The notes: generated by a model not told the origin, from the sequence alone. A DNA stretch of 64,000 bases from Salinimicrobium sediminilitoris (GCF_020866905.1 NZ_JAIVCC010000017.1:235761-299760); one strand, 5' to 3'; shown: positions 18,682 through 27,634, counted from the stretch's first letter. Translations and numbers: made by a program.

Positions 18682-19761
18682 ATGTTTCTCAAAACCCTTT
18701 CTTTACTCAACTACAAGAATTTTGACGCGGCCGATTTTGATTTTGACCCCAAGATCAATTGTATAGTAGGAAATAACGGAATGGGAAAAACGAATGTTTT
18801 AGACAGCATTTATCACCTTTCCTTCGGAAAAAGTTACTTCAACCCAATTACCAGCCAAAATATAAAACACGACGCCGATTTTTTTGTTGTAGATGGCATT
18901 TTTGAGAAGCAGGAGAGAGAAGAACAAATCATAGTAAGCGCAAAACGCGGACAAAAGAAAGTCATAAAGCGGAACAACAAACCTTACGAGAGATTCAGCG
19001 AACATATTGGTTTTATTCCCACAGTTATCATTTCCCCGGCAGATCGTGACCTTATAATTGAAGGTAGCGAAACCCGGCGCAAATTTCTCGACGGTGTCAT
19101 TTCTCAAAGCGACAACAAATACCTCAATAACCTTATTGACTACGGAAAGATCCTCGCCCAGCGTAATTCCCTGCTGAAGTATTTTGCAGCCAACAACAGC
19201 TTTGACCGCGACACACTTTCAGTTTATGATATGCAATTGGAGGAACTGGGAAATAACCTGCACAAAAAGCGAAAGGCTTTCCTTGAAATCTTTATTCCAA
19301 TATTTCAGAAGCGATATGCGGTTATTAGCAATGGCCGCGAGGAAGTAACCATCAGCTATAAAAGTCAGCTGGATGATGGGGATTTTAAAAATCAGCTTGA
19401 ACAAAATCTTCAGAAGGACATGGCCCTGCAATATACAGGTGTGGGCACCCATAAGGATGACCTCATATTTGAAATTGAGGGTCATCCTATCAAGAAATTT
19501 GGATCCCAGGGACAGCAAAAGTCTTTTCTCATCGCTCTTAAACTTGCACAGTTTGATTTTATAAAAGAATTGAGTAAAGTCTCCCCTATCCTACTAATGG
19601 ACGATATATTTGACAAGCTTGATGAGAACCGTGTAGCTCATATTGTAGACCTGGTTGCTACAGATGAGCTGGGACAGATCTTCATTAGCGACACCCATGA
19701 CGACCGTACCGAAAAAGTTGTAAAAGGAACCGGACAAACCTATAAAATGTTTAACCTGTGA
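18682..19761 (+). CDS. recF: DNA replication/repair protein RecF
   Basis: SMC-like ATPase that works with RecO and RecR to load RecA at single-strand gaps. The 359-residue protein has Walker [10 protein letters not shown] at 30-38, [18 protein letters not shown], the ABC signature region GSQGQQKSF, and Walker [13 protein letters not shown] with D307 and D308. Length is typical. It overlaps the following lipoprotein gene by 4 nt and is divergent from the TPR-ribH unit. Confidence 0.97.
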   Translation: MFLKTLSLLNYKNFDAADFDFDPKINCIVGNNGMGKTNVLDSIYHLSFGKSYFNPITSQNIKHDADFFVVDGIFEKQEREEQIIVSAKRGQKKVIKRNNKPYERFSEHIGFIPTVIISPADRDLIIEGSETRRKFLDGVISQSDNKYLNNLIDYGKILAQRNSLLKYFAANNSFDRDTLSVYDMQLEELGNNLHKKRKAFLEIFIPIFQKRYAVISNGREEVTISYKSQLDDGDFKNQLEQNLQKDMALQYTGVGTHKDDLIFEIEGHPIKKFGSQGQQKSFLIALKLAQFDFIKELSKVSPILLMDDIFDKLDENRVAHIVDLVATDELGQIFISDTHDDRTEKVVKGTGQTYKMFNL

Positions 19762-20189
19762 AAAAGGCCATTTTAATTCTCTTTTTAGGGATCACCTTAA
19801 TATCATGTAGCAATTCCCCTCAGGAAAAGATCGACAACCTCAATGGATATTGGGAAATTACAAAGGCAGAACTGCCTGAAGGAATCACAAAGGAGTTCAA
19901 GTATTCCGAAATAGTAGATTATATTGAGGTAGACAGTACTTCAGGATTCAGAAAAAAAGTACGACCACAAATTGATGGCGGTTTTATTACTTCAAATGAT
20001 GAAGAAATCTTTCAGGTAAAGCTTGAAAATGACAGTATTAATTTGTACTATTCTACTCCCTACGCAAACTGGAAGGAAACCCTACTTACTTCCGAAGAAA
20101 ACAAACTAGTGGTTCTAAATCCCGATGGGATCATCTACACTTACAAACGATTTACCCCCTACTCCGGAAACTATGGCAAAGAGAATTAA
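19758..20189 (+). CDS. small lipoprotein, possibly lipocalin-like
   Basis: 143-residue protein with a type II signal peptide: hydrophobic stretch then LISC with the lipidated Cys at 17. The mature part opens with INGYW-like residues ([14 protein letters not shown]) and alternating strands with conserved acidic and aromatic residues, resembling small lipocalin-like lipoproteins of flavobacteria. Function unknown. It starts with GTG overlapping the recF stop by 4 nt, and its 3' end overlaps the DUF721 gene by 17 nt, so the three genes form one unit. Confidence 0.72.
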   Translation: MKKAILILFLGITLISCSNSPQEKIDNLNGYWEITKAELPEGITKEFKYSEIVDYIEVDSTSGFRKKVRPQIDGGFITSNDEEIFQVKLENDSINLYYSTPYANWKETLLTSEENKLVVLNPDGIIYTYKRFTPYSGNYGKEN

Positions 20190-20469
20190 CGATCATATTA
20201 GCATAAGCGAAGCTCTCCAGGAATTTGTAAGCGACAACAAACTGCAAAAAGGCCTGGATAAGGTGCACGTACGGGAGGTTTGGAACAGCCAGATGGGTCC
20301 TGCCATCGAAAAATACACCACTTCCATCAAATTAGATCGCGACACTCTTCATGTACAGCTTAGTTCTTCTGTGCTTCGCGAAGAGTTAAGCTACGGAAAA
20401 GAAAAGATCGTAAAAATGCTCAACGAAGAGCTGGGAAAGGAGCTTATAAAAAAACTCATCCTGCGCTAG
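20173..20469 (+). CDS. DUF721 (DciA-like) protein
   Basis: 98-residue protein of the DUF721 family. The start chosen is [11 protein letters not shown]; the frame extends 16 codons upstream but only inside the lipoprotein gene. Motifs are SEALQEFV, VREVWNSQMGPAIEKYT and SSSVLREELSYGKEKIV. DUF721 includes DciA, the widespread loader of replicative helicase DnaB in bacteria without DnaC. A helicase-loading role here is inference, supported by linkage with recF. It lacks the long extension seen in some DciA proteins. Confidence 0.82.
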   Translation: MAKRINDHISISEALQEFVSDNKLQKGLDKVHVREVWNSQMGPAIEKYTTSIKLDRDTLHVQLSSSVLREELSYGKEKIVKMLNEELGKELIKKLILR

Positions 20470-20710
20470 AATTTCGAGGTTTTAGGTTTTAAGCTGAATT
20501 CCGGTTACGTCATTCCGGCGAAGGAGGAATCTCTTTCTTATGACCTTATAATTTGAACTTCCCCTCTTAATTCCCCGAAAGTGACTCTGTAATTTCAATT
20601 GCTCCTGCCTTCTATCCACTGCCTTATTTAAATAAAAGAATCTTCTCATAACTTTTCAAAAAGGTCATTTTTTCCTTAACTTATTGAGCCTCAAAACAAA
20701 GTGAATAGGA
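20470..20710 (+). repeat. 241-bp intergenic stretch with a dispersed-repeat fragment
   Basis: No gene. It includes ACGTCATTCCGGCGAAGGAG (20505-20524), continuing as GAATCTC, a string that recurs in many flavobacterial intergenic regions (recalled, not checked). At 20658-20673 there is AAAAAGGTCATTTTTT, a partly palindromic AT-rich motif of the kind found in several intergenic hairpins of this window. No clear promoter for pcm was found. Confidence 0.45.
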
Positions 20711-21355
20711 ATGGCTACCAAACAAGACATGATAGAGAATCAATTGAAAGGCCGCGGCATTTCAGACCCCAGGGTGCTCCAGGCGATGAAAGACGTTGAT
20801 CGCTCCCTCTTTGTGCCCGAAGATCAACAGAATAACGTCTATGAAGACCGGCCGCTTCCTATAGGAAAAGATCAAACAATAAGTCAGCCGTACATTGTAG
20901 CTTATATGGCCGAGCAATTACAGTTGAAGAAAGACGAAAAAGTATTGGAAGTAGGTACCGGTTGTGGCTACAATGCCGCTGTGATCTCCAGGCTCACAAA
21001 TCACGTTTATAGTGTTGAGATCATTAAATGGCTGGCAGATCTGGCCAAAGAAAACCTGGTAAAGACAAACTATGACAATATAACTACAAAACACGGTGAC
21101 GGGTATTCGGGTTGGGAAGAAGTCGCTCCTTTTGATGCTATTTTTTTGACGGCCGCACCACCGACCATTCCCAAACCTTTAAAAGAGCAATTAAAAGTTG
21201 GGGGGCGTCTTTTAGCTCCCGTGGGGCGGCTAAACCAGAAATTGGTCATGCTGTACAAGACGGGTGAAGACACCTTTGAGAAGAAAAATTTGCTACCTGT
21301 ACGTTTTGTTCCGATGACAGGAAAAGCAGATAAAGGTGGAACTTACGGAAAATAA
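20711..21355 (+). CDS. pcm: protein-L-isoaspartate O-methyltransferase
   Basis: Cytosolic repair enzyme that methylates L-isoaspartyl residues of damaged proteins with S-adenosylmethionine. The 214-residue protein has PIGKDQTISQPYIVAYM (the PCMT active-site signature), the SAM-binding VLEVGTGCGYNAAV near 79-92, and DAIFLTAAPPTIP. It is a single gene ending in a bidirectional terminator shared with ndk. Confidence 0.96.
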   Translation: MATKQDMIENQLKGRGISDPRVLQAMKDVDRSLFVPEDQQNNVYEDRPLPIGKDQTISQPYIVAYMAEQLQLKKDEKVLEVGTGCGYNAAVISRLTNHVYSVEIIKWLADLAKENLVKTNYDNITTKHGDGYSGWEEVAPFDAIFLTAAPPTIPKPLKEQLKVGGRLLAPVGRLNQKLVMLYKTGEDTFEKKNLLPVRFVPMTGKADKGGTYGK

Positions 21356-21381
21356 AAAAACCACCCAAAAAGGTGGTTTTT
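21356..21381. terminator. bidirectional terminator between pcm and ndk
   Basis: Stem AAAAACCACC (21356-21365) / GGTGGTTTTT (21372-21381) with a 6-nt loop. A and T tracts on both sides let it serve both convergent genes. Confidence 0.9.
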
Positions 21382-21403
21382 CAATATAATTTCTAAAAAG
21401 GTC

Positions 21404-21823
21404 TTAGAACATTTCCCTTCCGGCAAAATGGAAAGCACCTTCTAATTGTGCATTTTCATCGCTATCACTTCCATGAACGGCGTTTTCACCTACAGAAGCA
21501 GCATATTTTTTTCTAATGGTGCCTTCGGCAGCATCTTCAGGATTTGTAGCCCCAATAAGAGTTCTAAAATCTTCAACAGCGTTCTCTTTTTCAAGAATAG
21601 CGGCAACAATTGGCCCACGGCTCATAAATTCAACCAATTCCCCGTAAAATGGACGCTCACTGTGCACTTCGTAGAATTTTTCGGCATCGCGACTGGTCAT
21701 TTGCGTTAGCTTCATCGCAACAATTCTAAATCCTGAAGCAGTGATCTGCTCTAAAATAGCTCCAATGTGTCCTTTTTCAACTGCATCGGGCTTAATCATG
21801 GTGAAAGTTCTATTTCCTGCCAT
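21404..21823 (-). CDS. ndk: nucleoside-diphosphate kinase
   Basis: Transfers the gamma-phosphate between nucleoside triphosphates and diphosphates through a phospho-histidine. The 139-residue protein has [13 protein letters not shown] at the start, the nucleotide-binding [10 protein letters not shown], and the active-site NAVHGSDS with H117. Length is typical. A complete Bacteroidota promoter lies 25-54 nt upstream. Confidence 0.98.
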   Translation of the reverse strand: MAGNRTFTMIKPDAVEKGHIGAILEQITASGFRIVAMKLTQMTSRDAEKFYEVHSERPFYGELVEFMSRGPIVAAILEKENAVEDFRTLIGATNPEDAAEGTIRKKYAASVGENAVHGSDSDENAQLEGAFHFAGREMF

Positions 21824-21847
21824 TTGTTCAATTTTTTAATTCGGGTG

Positions 21848-21877
21848 CAAAAATAGTCAAAACAATGCCATTTACAA
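21848..21877 (-). promoter_or_regulatory. ndk promoter (-33 TTG / -7 TATTTTTG)
   Basis: The minus strand has TTG (21877-21875), a 19-nt spacer and TATTTTTG (21855-21848), the full Bacteroidota housekeeping pattern. The predicted transcript start gives a leader of about 20 nt before ndk. Confidence 0.75.
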
Positions 21878-21961
21878 GGCGCTTAGGCTTTTATTGAATA
21901 AAGCTCTTAAAACTGTCATTTTTGGAATCCGTTCAAACTTTTCGAATCTTCAAATATTCGG

Positions 21962-21969
21962 TATCTTCG
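21962..21969 (+). promoter_or_regulatory. -7 box close to the nrnA-like start codon
   Basis: TATCTTCG (one mismatch from TAnnTTTG) ends 6 nt before the ATG at 21976. The predicted leader is almost nil, which also argues against the in-frame upstream TTG at 21922. Confidence 0.5.
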
Positions 21970-21975
21970 CCCTCT

Positions 21976-22992
21976 ATGACAAATAAAGATATTTCACGGG
22001 TAAAGGAGTTGCTAGAGGGGAACAAAAAGATAGTTATTGTCCCTCACAAAGGACCCGATGGTGATGCTATGGGCTCTACCCTGGCACTTAAGATCCTGCT
22101 TGAGCACCTGGACCACCATGTTCAACTTATAGCACCTAATGATTATCCAAATTTTCTGAAATGGATGCCTTACCAGGATGAGGTCCTAATCTATGACAGG
22201 GATCCAAAAAAATGTGATGATTATATTGCTGAAGCAGATGTTATCTTCACCCTTGATTTCAACCACCTTTCACGGGCAGGTGAAATGTATAAGCCACTAA
22301 AGGAAGCAAAGGCTTCTTTTATCATGATAGATCATCACCAGCAACCCGATGATTATGCCGAGGTTACTTATAGCGATGTAAGCATGTGCTCCACCTGCCA
22401 AATGGTGTACCACTTTATTGAGAATATAGGTTTAGACGAAAAGATCACTCCACAGATCGCCACCTGTCTCTACACCGGGATCATGACCGATACCGGCTCT
22501 TTTAGATATCGATCCACTACCAGCCTCACCCACCGCGTGATCGCCGATCTTATTGAAAAAGGTGCAGACAATACTTCCATTCATGAGAATATTTTTGACA
22601 CAAGTTCTTACGGCCAATTGCAGTTACTGGGTTGTGCCCTACAAAACCTCAAAGTAGTTGAAGGTTTGAGAACCGCATATATTACCCTGTCACAGGAGGA
22701 ACTAGACAGACATAACTTCAAAAAAGGAGATACCGAAGGCTTTGTAAACTACGGACTTTCTTTGGAAGGGATCGTCTTTGCTGCCATCTTTATAGAAAAT
22801 GAAGCCGAAAAGATCGTCAAGATATCTTTTCGTTCAAAAGGTACGTTTTCAGTCAATGATTTTGCCAGGCGTTACTTCGATGGCGGCGGTCATATCAATG
22901 CCGCGGGAGGGAAAAGCGATCTCTCTCTGCAAGAGACAGTTGATAAATTTATTAGTATCTTGCCCAACTACAAAACGAACCTGGCACTATGA
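21976..22992 (+). CDS. DHH/DHHA1 family phosphoesterase (NrnA-type oligoribonuclease/pAp phosphatase)
   Basis: 338-residue cytosolic phosphoesterase. Metal-binding motifs are PHKGPDGDAMGS (H24, D28, D30), TLDFNH (D94) and the name-giving DHH at 119-121. The DHHA1 C-terminal part ends in GGGHINAAGG. NrnA-type enzymes degrade nanoRNA and dephosphorylate pAp; which substrate applies here is inferred from the family. The frame is open 18 codons further upstream, but that stretch includes the -7 box. The stop overlaps the gldI start by 4 nt, an arrangement common in flavobacteria. Confidence 0.9.
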   Translation: MTNKDISRVKELLEGNKKIVIVPHKGPDGDAMGSTLALKILLEHLDHHVQLIAPNDYPNFLKWMPYQDEVLIYDRDPKKCDDYIAEADVIFTLDFNHLSRAGEMYKPLKEAKASFIMIDHHQQPDDYAEVTYSDVSMCSTCQMVYHFIENIGLDEKITPQIATCLYTGIMTDTGSFRYRSTTSLTHRVIADLIEKGADNTSIHENIFDTSSYGQLQLLGCALQNLKVVEGLRTAYITLSQEELDRHNFKKGDTEGFVNYGLSLEGIVFAAIFIENEAEKIVKISFRSKGTFSVNDFARRYFDGGGHINAAGGKSDLSLQETVDKFISILPNYKTNLAL

Positions 22993-23552
22993 AAGTGAAA
23001 TTTTTAATGCTGTTGGCAGGCCTGCTGCTATTTTCCTGTAAATCGCCTGAAGCCAGAAGGCCGGTAATCCAAAAATCGGGTTCCTATATAAATGAAGCTG
23101 TAGAACGCAATCGCAAGATCGTAGCCCAAGAGGAATCCCGTATTCAAAAGATCATTGAGAAAGATTCCACAAGGGAATATTTATCCTCACCTAACGGTTT
23201 CTGGTACTACTACAACACAAAAGATACTACCTCAACCAGGACTCCCCAGTTTGGTGAGGTGGTAGAATTCGACTACAACCTTAAGACCCTTGACGGCCAG
23301 AATATCTATAGTGATGAAGAGATCATTCCCCGTACTTATACCATTGACAAAGAACAGCTTTTTAGCGGACTGAGACAGGGGCTTAAACTCATGAAAGAAG
23401 GAGAAACAGTTACCTTCCTCTTCCCTTCTCACAAAGCCTTTGGGTATTACGGCGACAAGAACAGAATAGGAAAAGATGTGCCGGTGATCTCCACCGTGAC
23501 CCTTATCGATATTTCAGAAGAACCTGAAACCAATCAGATTAATAACAACTAA
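22989..23552 (+). CDS. gldI: gliding motility lipoprotein GldI (FKBP-type peptidyl-prolyl isomerase)
   Basis: 187-residue lipoprotein with a lipobox ending LLFSC (Cys 17) and a C-terminal FKBP-like domain (about 75-180: GEVVEFDYNLKTLDGQNIYS, GLRQGLKLMKEGETVTFLFP, HKAFGYYG). In Flavobacterium johnsoniae GldI is required for gliding and is thought to fold cell-envelope proteins of the type IX secretion/gliding machinery. The gene overlaps the phosphoesterase by 4 nt and is followed 15 nt later by another prolyl isomerase, the usual neighbourhood of gldI. Confidence 0.92.
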   Translation: MKVKFLMLLAGLLLFSCKSPEARRPVIQKSGSYINEAVERNRKIVAQEESRIQKIIEKDSTREYLSSPNGFWYYYNTKDTTSTRTPQFGEVVEFDYNLKTLDGQNIYSDEEIIPRTYTIDKEQLFSGLRQGLKLMKEGETVTFLFPSHKAFGYYGDKNRIGKDVPVISTVTLIDISEEPETNQINNN

Positions 23553-23567
23553 ATCAATAATCCAGAA

Positions 23568-24689
23568 ATGAAAAAAATCAGTTTTTTGCTTTTTTGCAGT
23601 GCCCTTTTTGCCTTTACTTCCTGCAATGAAGAATACCCCGAACTTGAAGACGGTATGTACGCCGAATTTAAAACTAACAAAGGACCTTTTGTAGCAGAAC
23701 TATATTATGAAGCAACGCCAATGACCGTTGCCAGTTTTGTTTCCCTTGCCGAAGGGGAAAGCACCATGGCCGATGAGCAGTACCGTGATAAGCCTTTTTA
23801 TGACGGGCTTGTTTTTCACCGCGTTATTGGTGATTTCATGATCCAGGGAGGTGATCCTGAGGGAACCGGAACAGGTGGACCCGGGTACAAATTTCCAAAC
23901 GAGATCGTAGATACTTTAACTCATAATTCCGCAGGAATACTTTCCATGGCTAACTCTGGACCCAACTCGAACGGAAGCCAGTTTTTTATCACCCTTAAAG
24001 AAACTCCCTGGTTAAATGGTCTTCACACCGTTTTTGGTGAGGTAGTAAAAGGTCAGGATGTAATTGATGCCATTGGGAAACTCGAAACAGGACCTAACGA
24101 TCGTCCTTTGGAAGATGTGGTAATGCAGGAAGTGAAGATCATTCGCAAAGGAAAAGGCGCTAAAAACTTCAATGCTTCAGAAGTTCTTTCTGAAGAACTA
24201 CAGGTATTCCAGGCTGAAGCCGAGGCCAAGAACAAGGAAATGGAAGAAAAACGTGCTGCTAACCTTCAGCATTATGAAGAGATAAAAGCTGAAGCAAAAG
24301 AGCTGGAAAGTGGTCTTAAGTATACCATTCTTGAAGAAGGAGAAGGTCCTCAACCACAACAGGGGGACACTGTTCGCGTAAACTATAAAGGCTATTTAAG
24401 CTCCGGTGATCTTTTTGACACCAATATCGCTGAAGTAGCCGAAGAAGCGGGAACGCTTAATGAAAGAAGGCAGCAAATGGGAGGTTATGCTCCTATGCCT
24501 ATGCTATACAGCAAAGATGCACCTATGATTCCCGGGTTTAAAGAAGGAGTTCAGCAAATGCAGGTAGGAGACAAAGCAGTTTTATTCATTCCTTCTCATT
24601 TAGGATATGGAGACCGCGGTTCTCCGCCGGTAATCCCACCATCTGCCGACTTAATTTTTGAAGTTGAGCTGGTAGATATTAAGGAATAA
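23568..24689 (+). CDS. dual-domain prolyl isomerase lipoprotein (cyclophilin + FKBP)
   Basis: 373-residue lipoprotein (lipobox FAFTSC, Cys 19) containing two unrelated peptidyl-prolyl isomerase folds. Residues about 30-200 are a cyclophilin, with FHRVIGDFMIQGGDPEGTG, SMANSGPNSNGSQFFITL and WLNGLHTVFGEV. A charged helical linker (about 205-245, rich in E, K and A) leads to an FKBP domain (about 250-373) with DTVRVNYKGYLSSGDLFD, MIPGFKEGVQQMQVGDKAVL and YGDRGSPPVIPPSADLIFEV. It probably works in the periplasm or at the outer membrane beside GldI. It ends in a strong terminator. Confidence 0.93.
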   Translation: MKKISFLLFCSALFAFTSCNEEYPELEDGMYAEFKTNKGPFVAELYYEATPMTVASFVSLAEGESTMADEQYRDKPFYDGLVFHRVIGDFMIQGGDPEGTGTGGPGYKFPNEIVDTLTHNSAGILSMANSGPNSNGSQFFITLKETPWLNGLHTVFGEVVKGQDVIDAIGKLETGPNDRPLEDVVMQEVKIIRKGKGAKNFNASEVLSEELQVFQAEAEAKNKEMEEKRAANLQHYEEIKAEAKELESGLKYTILEEGEGPQPQQGDTVRVNYKGYLSSGDLFDTNIAEVAEEAGTLNERRQQMGGYAPMPMLYSKDAPMIPGFKEGVQQMQVGDKAVLFIPSHLGYGDRGSPPVIPPSADLIFEVELVDIKE

Positions 24690-24707
24690 GTAATAAAATT
24701 TCCACCA

Positions 24708-24746
24708 AAAAAACCTCCCAAAAATGATATTTTTGGGAGGTTTTTT
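24708..24746. terminator. bidirectional terminator between the PPIase and pepD
   Basis: 17-bp perfect stem (24708-24724 / 24730-24746) made of an A run, CCTCCC and AAAAA with loop TGATA, then T residues. It serves both convergent genes. Confidence 0.93.
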
Positions 24747-24765
24747 CCTTTAGAGCTTCCGGTAT

Positions 24766-26229
24766 TTATTTCTTCTCCGGAATATTTTTTAAAACTTCCA
24801 GCACATATTTCCAGTACTTCTGTGCAGAAGAAATGCTTGCTCTTTCATCGGGAGAGTGAGCTCCACGAATCGTTGGTCCAAAGGAGATCATATCCATTTC
24901 GGGATAATTTTTTCCGAGGATCCCACATTCAAGTCCGGCGTGACAGGCGGCAATATCGGGCTCATCGGTGTTCATCTTTCTGTAAAGATCATCCAGTACC
25001 TTCAAAATGGGAGAGTCCATATTTGGTGCCCATCCCGGATAAGTGCCTGAAAGTTCTACTTCAAAACCGGCAAGTTCAAAGCCTGCACGTAAGCTGTTGG
25101 CAAGATCTATTTTTGAAGATTCCACAGAAGAACGCGTCAAACAAAGCACCTCTATTTTGCCATTTTTGACAGTAACACGGGCTACATTATTAGATGTTTC
25201 CACCAGACCTTCAATATCGGGGCTCATCCTGTACACTCCATTATGTGCAGCATAAACAGATTTTAGCAATAACTCCTGAACTCCAAGTTCCATCACTTTC
25301 TGAGGCGCTTCAATTTCAGAAACTTCTATATGCAGTTTTGGCTCGAGCGACTTATATTCCTGCTGAATTTCCTGAATAAGTTTTCCAATTTCAGAAGTAA
25401 AATCTTCCTTTTGAATTTTATCTACCACCACTACAGCCTTACTCTCCCGCGGAATGGCATTTCGAAGTCCGCCGCCGTTGATCTCTGCCAGCCTCATTCC
25501 AAATTTTTCATAGCCTCCGAAGAGGATTCGGTTCATCAACTTATTGGCGTTTCCAAGACCTTTAATAATATCCATACCGGAATGTCCACCCTGAAGGCCT
25601 TTCACCACTACGCTGTAGGCAATAGTGTCCTTAGGAACAGGCTCTTCCTTATAATTGCGAGAGGCAGTAATATCAACTCCCCCGGCACAGCCAATACCTA
25701 TTTCATTATCTTCTTCGGTATCAAGATTAAGCAGGATGTCACCTTTAAGAATACCGGGTTTTAAACCCATAGCGCCTGTCATTCCTGTTTCCTCATCTAT
25801 AGTAAAAAGAGCTTCAAGGGCAGGGTGTGCGATCTTGTCACTTTCAAGGATGGCCATCATTGTTGCCACCCCCAGGCCGTTATCGGCACCAAGGGTTGTC
25901 CCACGCGCACGTACCCAGTCACCGTCCACATACATTTCAATTCCCTGATTCTCAAAATCGAAATTGGAATCGCTGTTCTTTTGATGCACCATGTCCAGAT
26001 GAGACTGCAGCACTACCGCCTGTTTATTCTCCATTCCCGGAGTAGCGGGTTTTCTAATAATAACATTTCCAACCTCATCAACTTCAGTTTCCAGACCGAG
26101 GTCATTCCCGAATTTTTTCATGAACTCGATCACGCGTTCTTCCTTTTTTGAAGGCCTGGGAACAGCGTTGAGATCGGCAAATTTATTCCAGAGTGGCTTT
26201 GGCTCCAAAGCTCTTATTTCTTCATTCAT
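24766..26229 (-). CDS. pepD: aminoacyl-histidine dipeptidase (peptidase M20 family)
   Basis: 487-residue cytosolic di-zinc dipeptidase that hydrolyses Xaa-His and other dipeptides. Motifs are QSHLDMVHQK (first metal ligand and base region), TTLGADNGLGVA (bridging Asp), DEETGMTGA (catalytic Glu pair), DGDILLNLDTEEDNE (metal Asp) and ACHAGLECGIL near the C-terminus. The frame opens 9 codons further upstream at a TTG, but that codon lies inside a TATCTTTG promoter box, so the ATG at 26229 (MNEEIRAL) is preferred. Confidence 0.94.
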   Translation of the reverse strand: MNEEIRALEPKPLWNKFADLNAVPRPSKKEERVIEFMKKFGNDLGLETEVDEVGNVIIRKPATPGMENKQAVVLQSHLDMVHQKNSDSNFDFENQGIEMYVDGDWVRARGTTLGADNGLGVATMMAILESDKIAHPALEALFTIDEETGMTGAMGLKPGILKGDILLNLDTEEDNEIGIGCAGGVDITASRNYKEEPVPKDTIAYSVVVKGLQGGHSGMDIIKGLGNANKLMNRILFGGYEKFGMRLAEINGGGLRNAIPRESKAVVVVDKIQKEDFTSEIGKLIQEIQQEYKSLEPKLHIEVSEIEAPQKVMELGVQELLLKSVYAAHNGVYRMSPDIEGLVETSNNVARVTVKNGKIEVLCLTRSSVESSKIDLANSLRAGFELAGFEVELSGTYPGWAPNMDSPILKVLDDLYRKMNTDEPDIAACHAGLECGILGKNYPEMDMISFGPTIRGAHSPDERASISSAQKYWKYVLEVLKNIPEKK

Positions 26230-26253
26230 TTTATTGGTTTTTAAGTTTGAGAA

Positions 26254-26261
26254 CAAAGATA
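26254..26261 (-). promoter_or_regulatory. -7 box for pepD
   Basis: Minus strand TATCTTTG, an exact TAnnTTTG match, 24 nt before the pepD ATG. No -33 TTG was found at the right spacing. Confidence 0.55.
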
Positions 26262-26563
26262 GGAAGAAATGAGAGTTTACTTTGTTTTGCTACAAATCCA
26301 CGAATGCACTTTTGCGTGGGCAGAGAGAAAGTATGGATTATTTTTGCCACGATTTAACAAAAGATCTTTCCCTTTAAAAAAAATCAATCTTCTAATAAGA
26401 CATTTATTCCGGGAATAAAATGGTTGTATTTTAACTCAAAATCCGCTCTGCGAAATCAGCGGGAAAGCAAGTAATTCATGAATTCGTGGCATCTTATCAT
26501 CCTAATCTCACTACTCCATTCTCACTACTCTCTACTATCACCTAAAAAACCTATTTTTGAAAG
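26262..26563. other. divergent intergenic region between pepD and the DUF3810 gene
   Basis: About 300 nt without a gene. It contains CATGAATTCGTGGCAT (26478-26493), which resembles a second stretch at 33598-33611 (GTGGATTCGCGGCA). An 11-bp direct repeat TCTCACTACTC occurs at 26506-26516 and 26520-26530. Both look like flavobacterial low-complexity intergenic sequence. A promoter box for the DUF3810 gene lies at its end. Confidence 0.45.
26552..26559 (+). promoter_or_regulatory. -7 box directly before the DUF3810 start codon
   Basis: TATTTTTG (exact TAnnTTTG) ends 4 nt before the GTG at 26564, which predicts a leaderless or nearly leaderless mRNA. Confidence 0.5.
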
Positions 26564-27634
26564 GTGAAGAAAAGAGCAGCAATAATCCTCGCATTGTTTT
26601 TACCTGTCCAGATCATTCTAATAGAGATCCTGGGCAACTATCCTCTTTTTGTGGAGAATTGGTATAGTAACTGGGTTTATCCTATTACCTCTGCCCTGCT
26701 TCGAAGAGCCCTCGGGTTTCTTCCTTTTTCGCTGGGAGATTTCCTTTATACCTTACTCGTGATCATGCTAATAAGGTGGATAGTTCTACGCATCAGGCAA
26801 AGATTTAAGGAGCCTAAGCGCTGGATCCTTAACTCTCTGGCTATGCTTTCCCTTATTTACTTTTGCTTTAATCTCTTCTGGGGTTTTAACTATTACCGGC
26901 TACCACTACACACTGCGCTGGAGATCGACAATGATTATAATACAGAAGAACTTGTAGAACTTACCAGGGATCTAATAGCTACCTCCAACGAACTACATTT
27001 CTCTATTACCGGCAATGATTCTGTAAAGGTGGATATCCCTTACTCAAAGGGGGAGATTCTCAAGCTATCGGTTGAAGGATATAGCAATATAGAGGATGAT
27101 TTTCCAGAACTCGATTACAATATCCCCAGCCTTAAACGCTCTCTTTACAGCATCCCGCTCACATATATGGGCTTTAATGGTTATCTTAATCCGCTTACGA
27201 ACGAGGGACAGGTGAATACGCGAATAGTTCCTTATAAGATTCCTACTACTGCCAGTCATGAAATAGGTCACCAGCTGGGTTTTGCCAAGGAAAATGAAGC
27301 TAATTTCCTCGCCTGTCTCACTACTATGAACCACCCCGATAAATATTTCAACTATTCGGGTTACACCTTTGCCCTGAGTTACTGCCTTAGCGAACTTTAC
27401 CGACGGGATCCTGAACTTGCTGAACAACTTGCGCAAACATTGAATTTCGGGATCAAGGAGAATTACCGGGAAGTTCAGGAATTCTGGGAAAGGCATAAAA
27501 ATCCTTTTGAACCCATTTTCATGTTCACCTATAACTCCTTTTTAGTGGCTAATAATCAGCCCGAAGGCATGCGCAGTTACAGCTATGTGGTGGCGCTTTT
27601 GGTGAATTACCACAAAAGCAGGGGGAAATTATAA
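26564..27634 (+). CDS. DUF3810 family membrane protein with HExxH zinc-peptidase motif
   Basis: 356-residue protein with three hydrophobic segments in the first 110 residues (about 6-28, 57-77, 90-108) and a large extracytoplasmic or cytosolic domain. That domain carries TTASHEIGHQLGFAKENEANF: HEIGH at 232-236 and Glu residues at 243 and 245, arranged as in gluzincin-type metallopeptidases. The family is assigned to DUF3810 by recognition. Protease activity has to my knowledge not been shown. It starts with GTG (MKKRAAIILAL). It is divergent from pepD and 65 nt before the amidohydrolase pair. Confidence 0.82.
   Translation: MKKRAAIILALFLPVQIILIEILGNYPLFVENWYSNWVYPITSALLRRALGFLPFSLGDFLYTLLVIMLIRWIVLRIRQRFKEPKRWILNSLAMLSLIYFCFNLFWGFNYYRLPLHTALEIDNDYNTEELVELTRDLIATSNELHFSITGNDSVKVDIPYSKGEILKLSVEGYSNIEDDFPELDYNIPSLKRSLYSIPLTYMGFNGYLNPLTNEGQVNTRIVPYKIPTTASHEIGHQLGFAKENEANFLACLTTMNHPDKYFNYSGYTFALSYCLSELYRRDPELAEQLAQTLNFGIKENYREVQEFWERHKNPFEPIFMFTYNSFLVANNQPEGMRSYSYVVALLVNYHKSRGKL

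Noticed and set aside
20125-20172. Upstream ATG of the DUF721 frame.
   Set aside because: The 16 extra residues only reflect the overlapping lipoprotein gene; the family begins at MAKRINDH.
21922-21975. TTG start giving an 18-residue N-terminal extension of the DHH phosphoesterase.
   Set aside because: The extension runs through the -7 box TATCTTCG, and the ATG at 21976 leaves a complete DHH domain.
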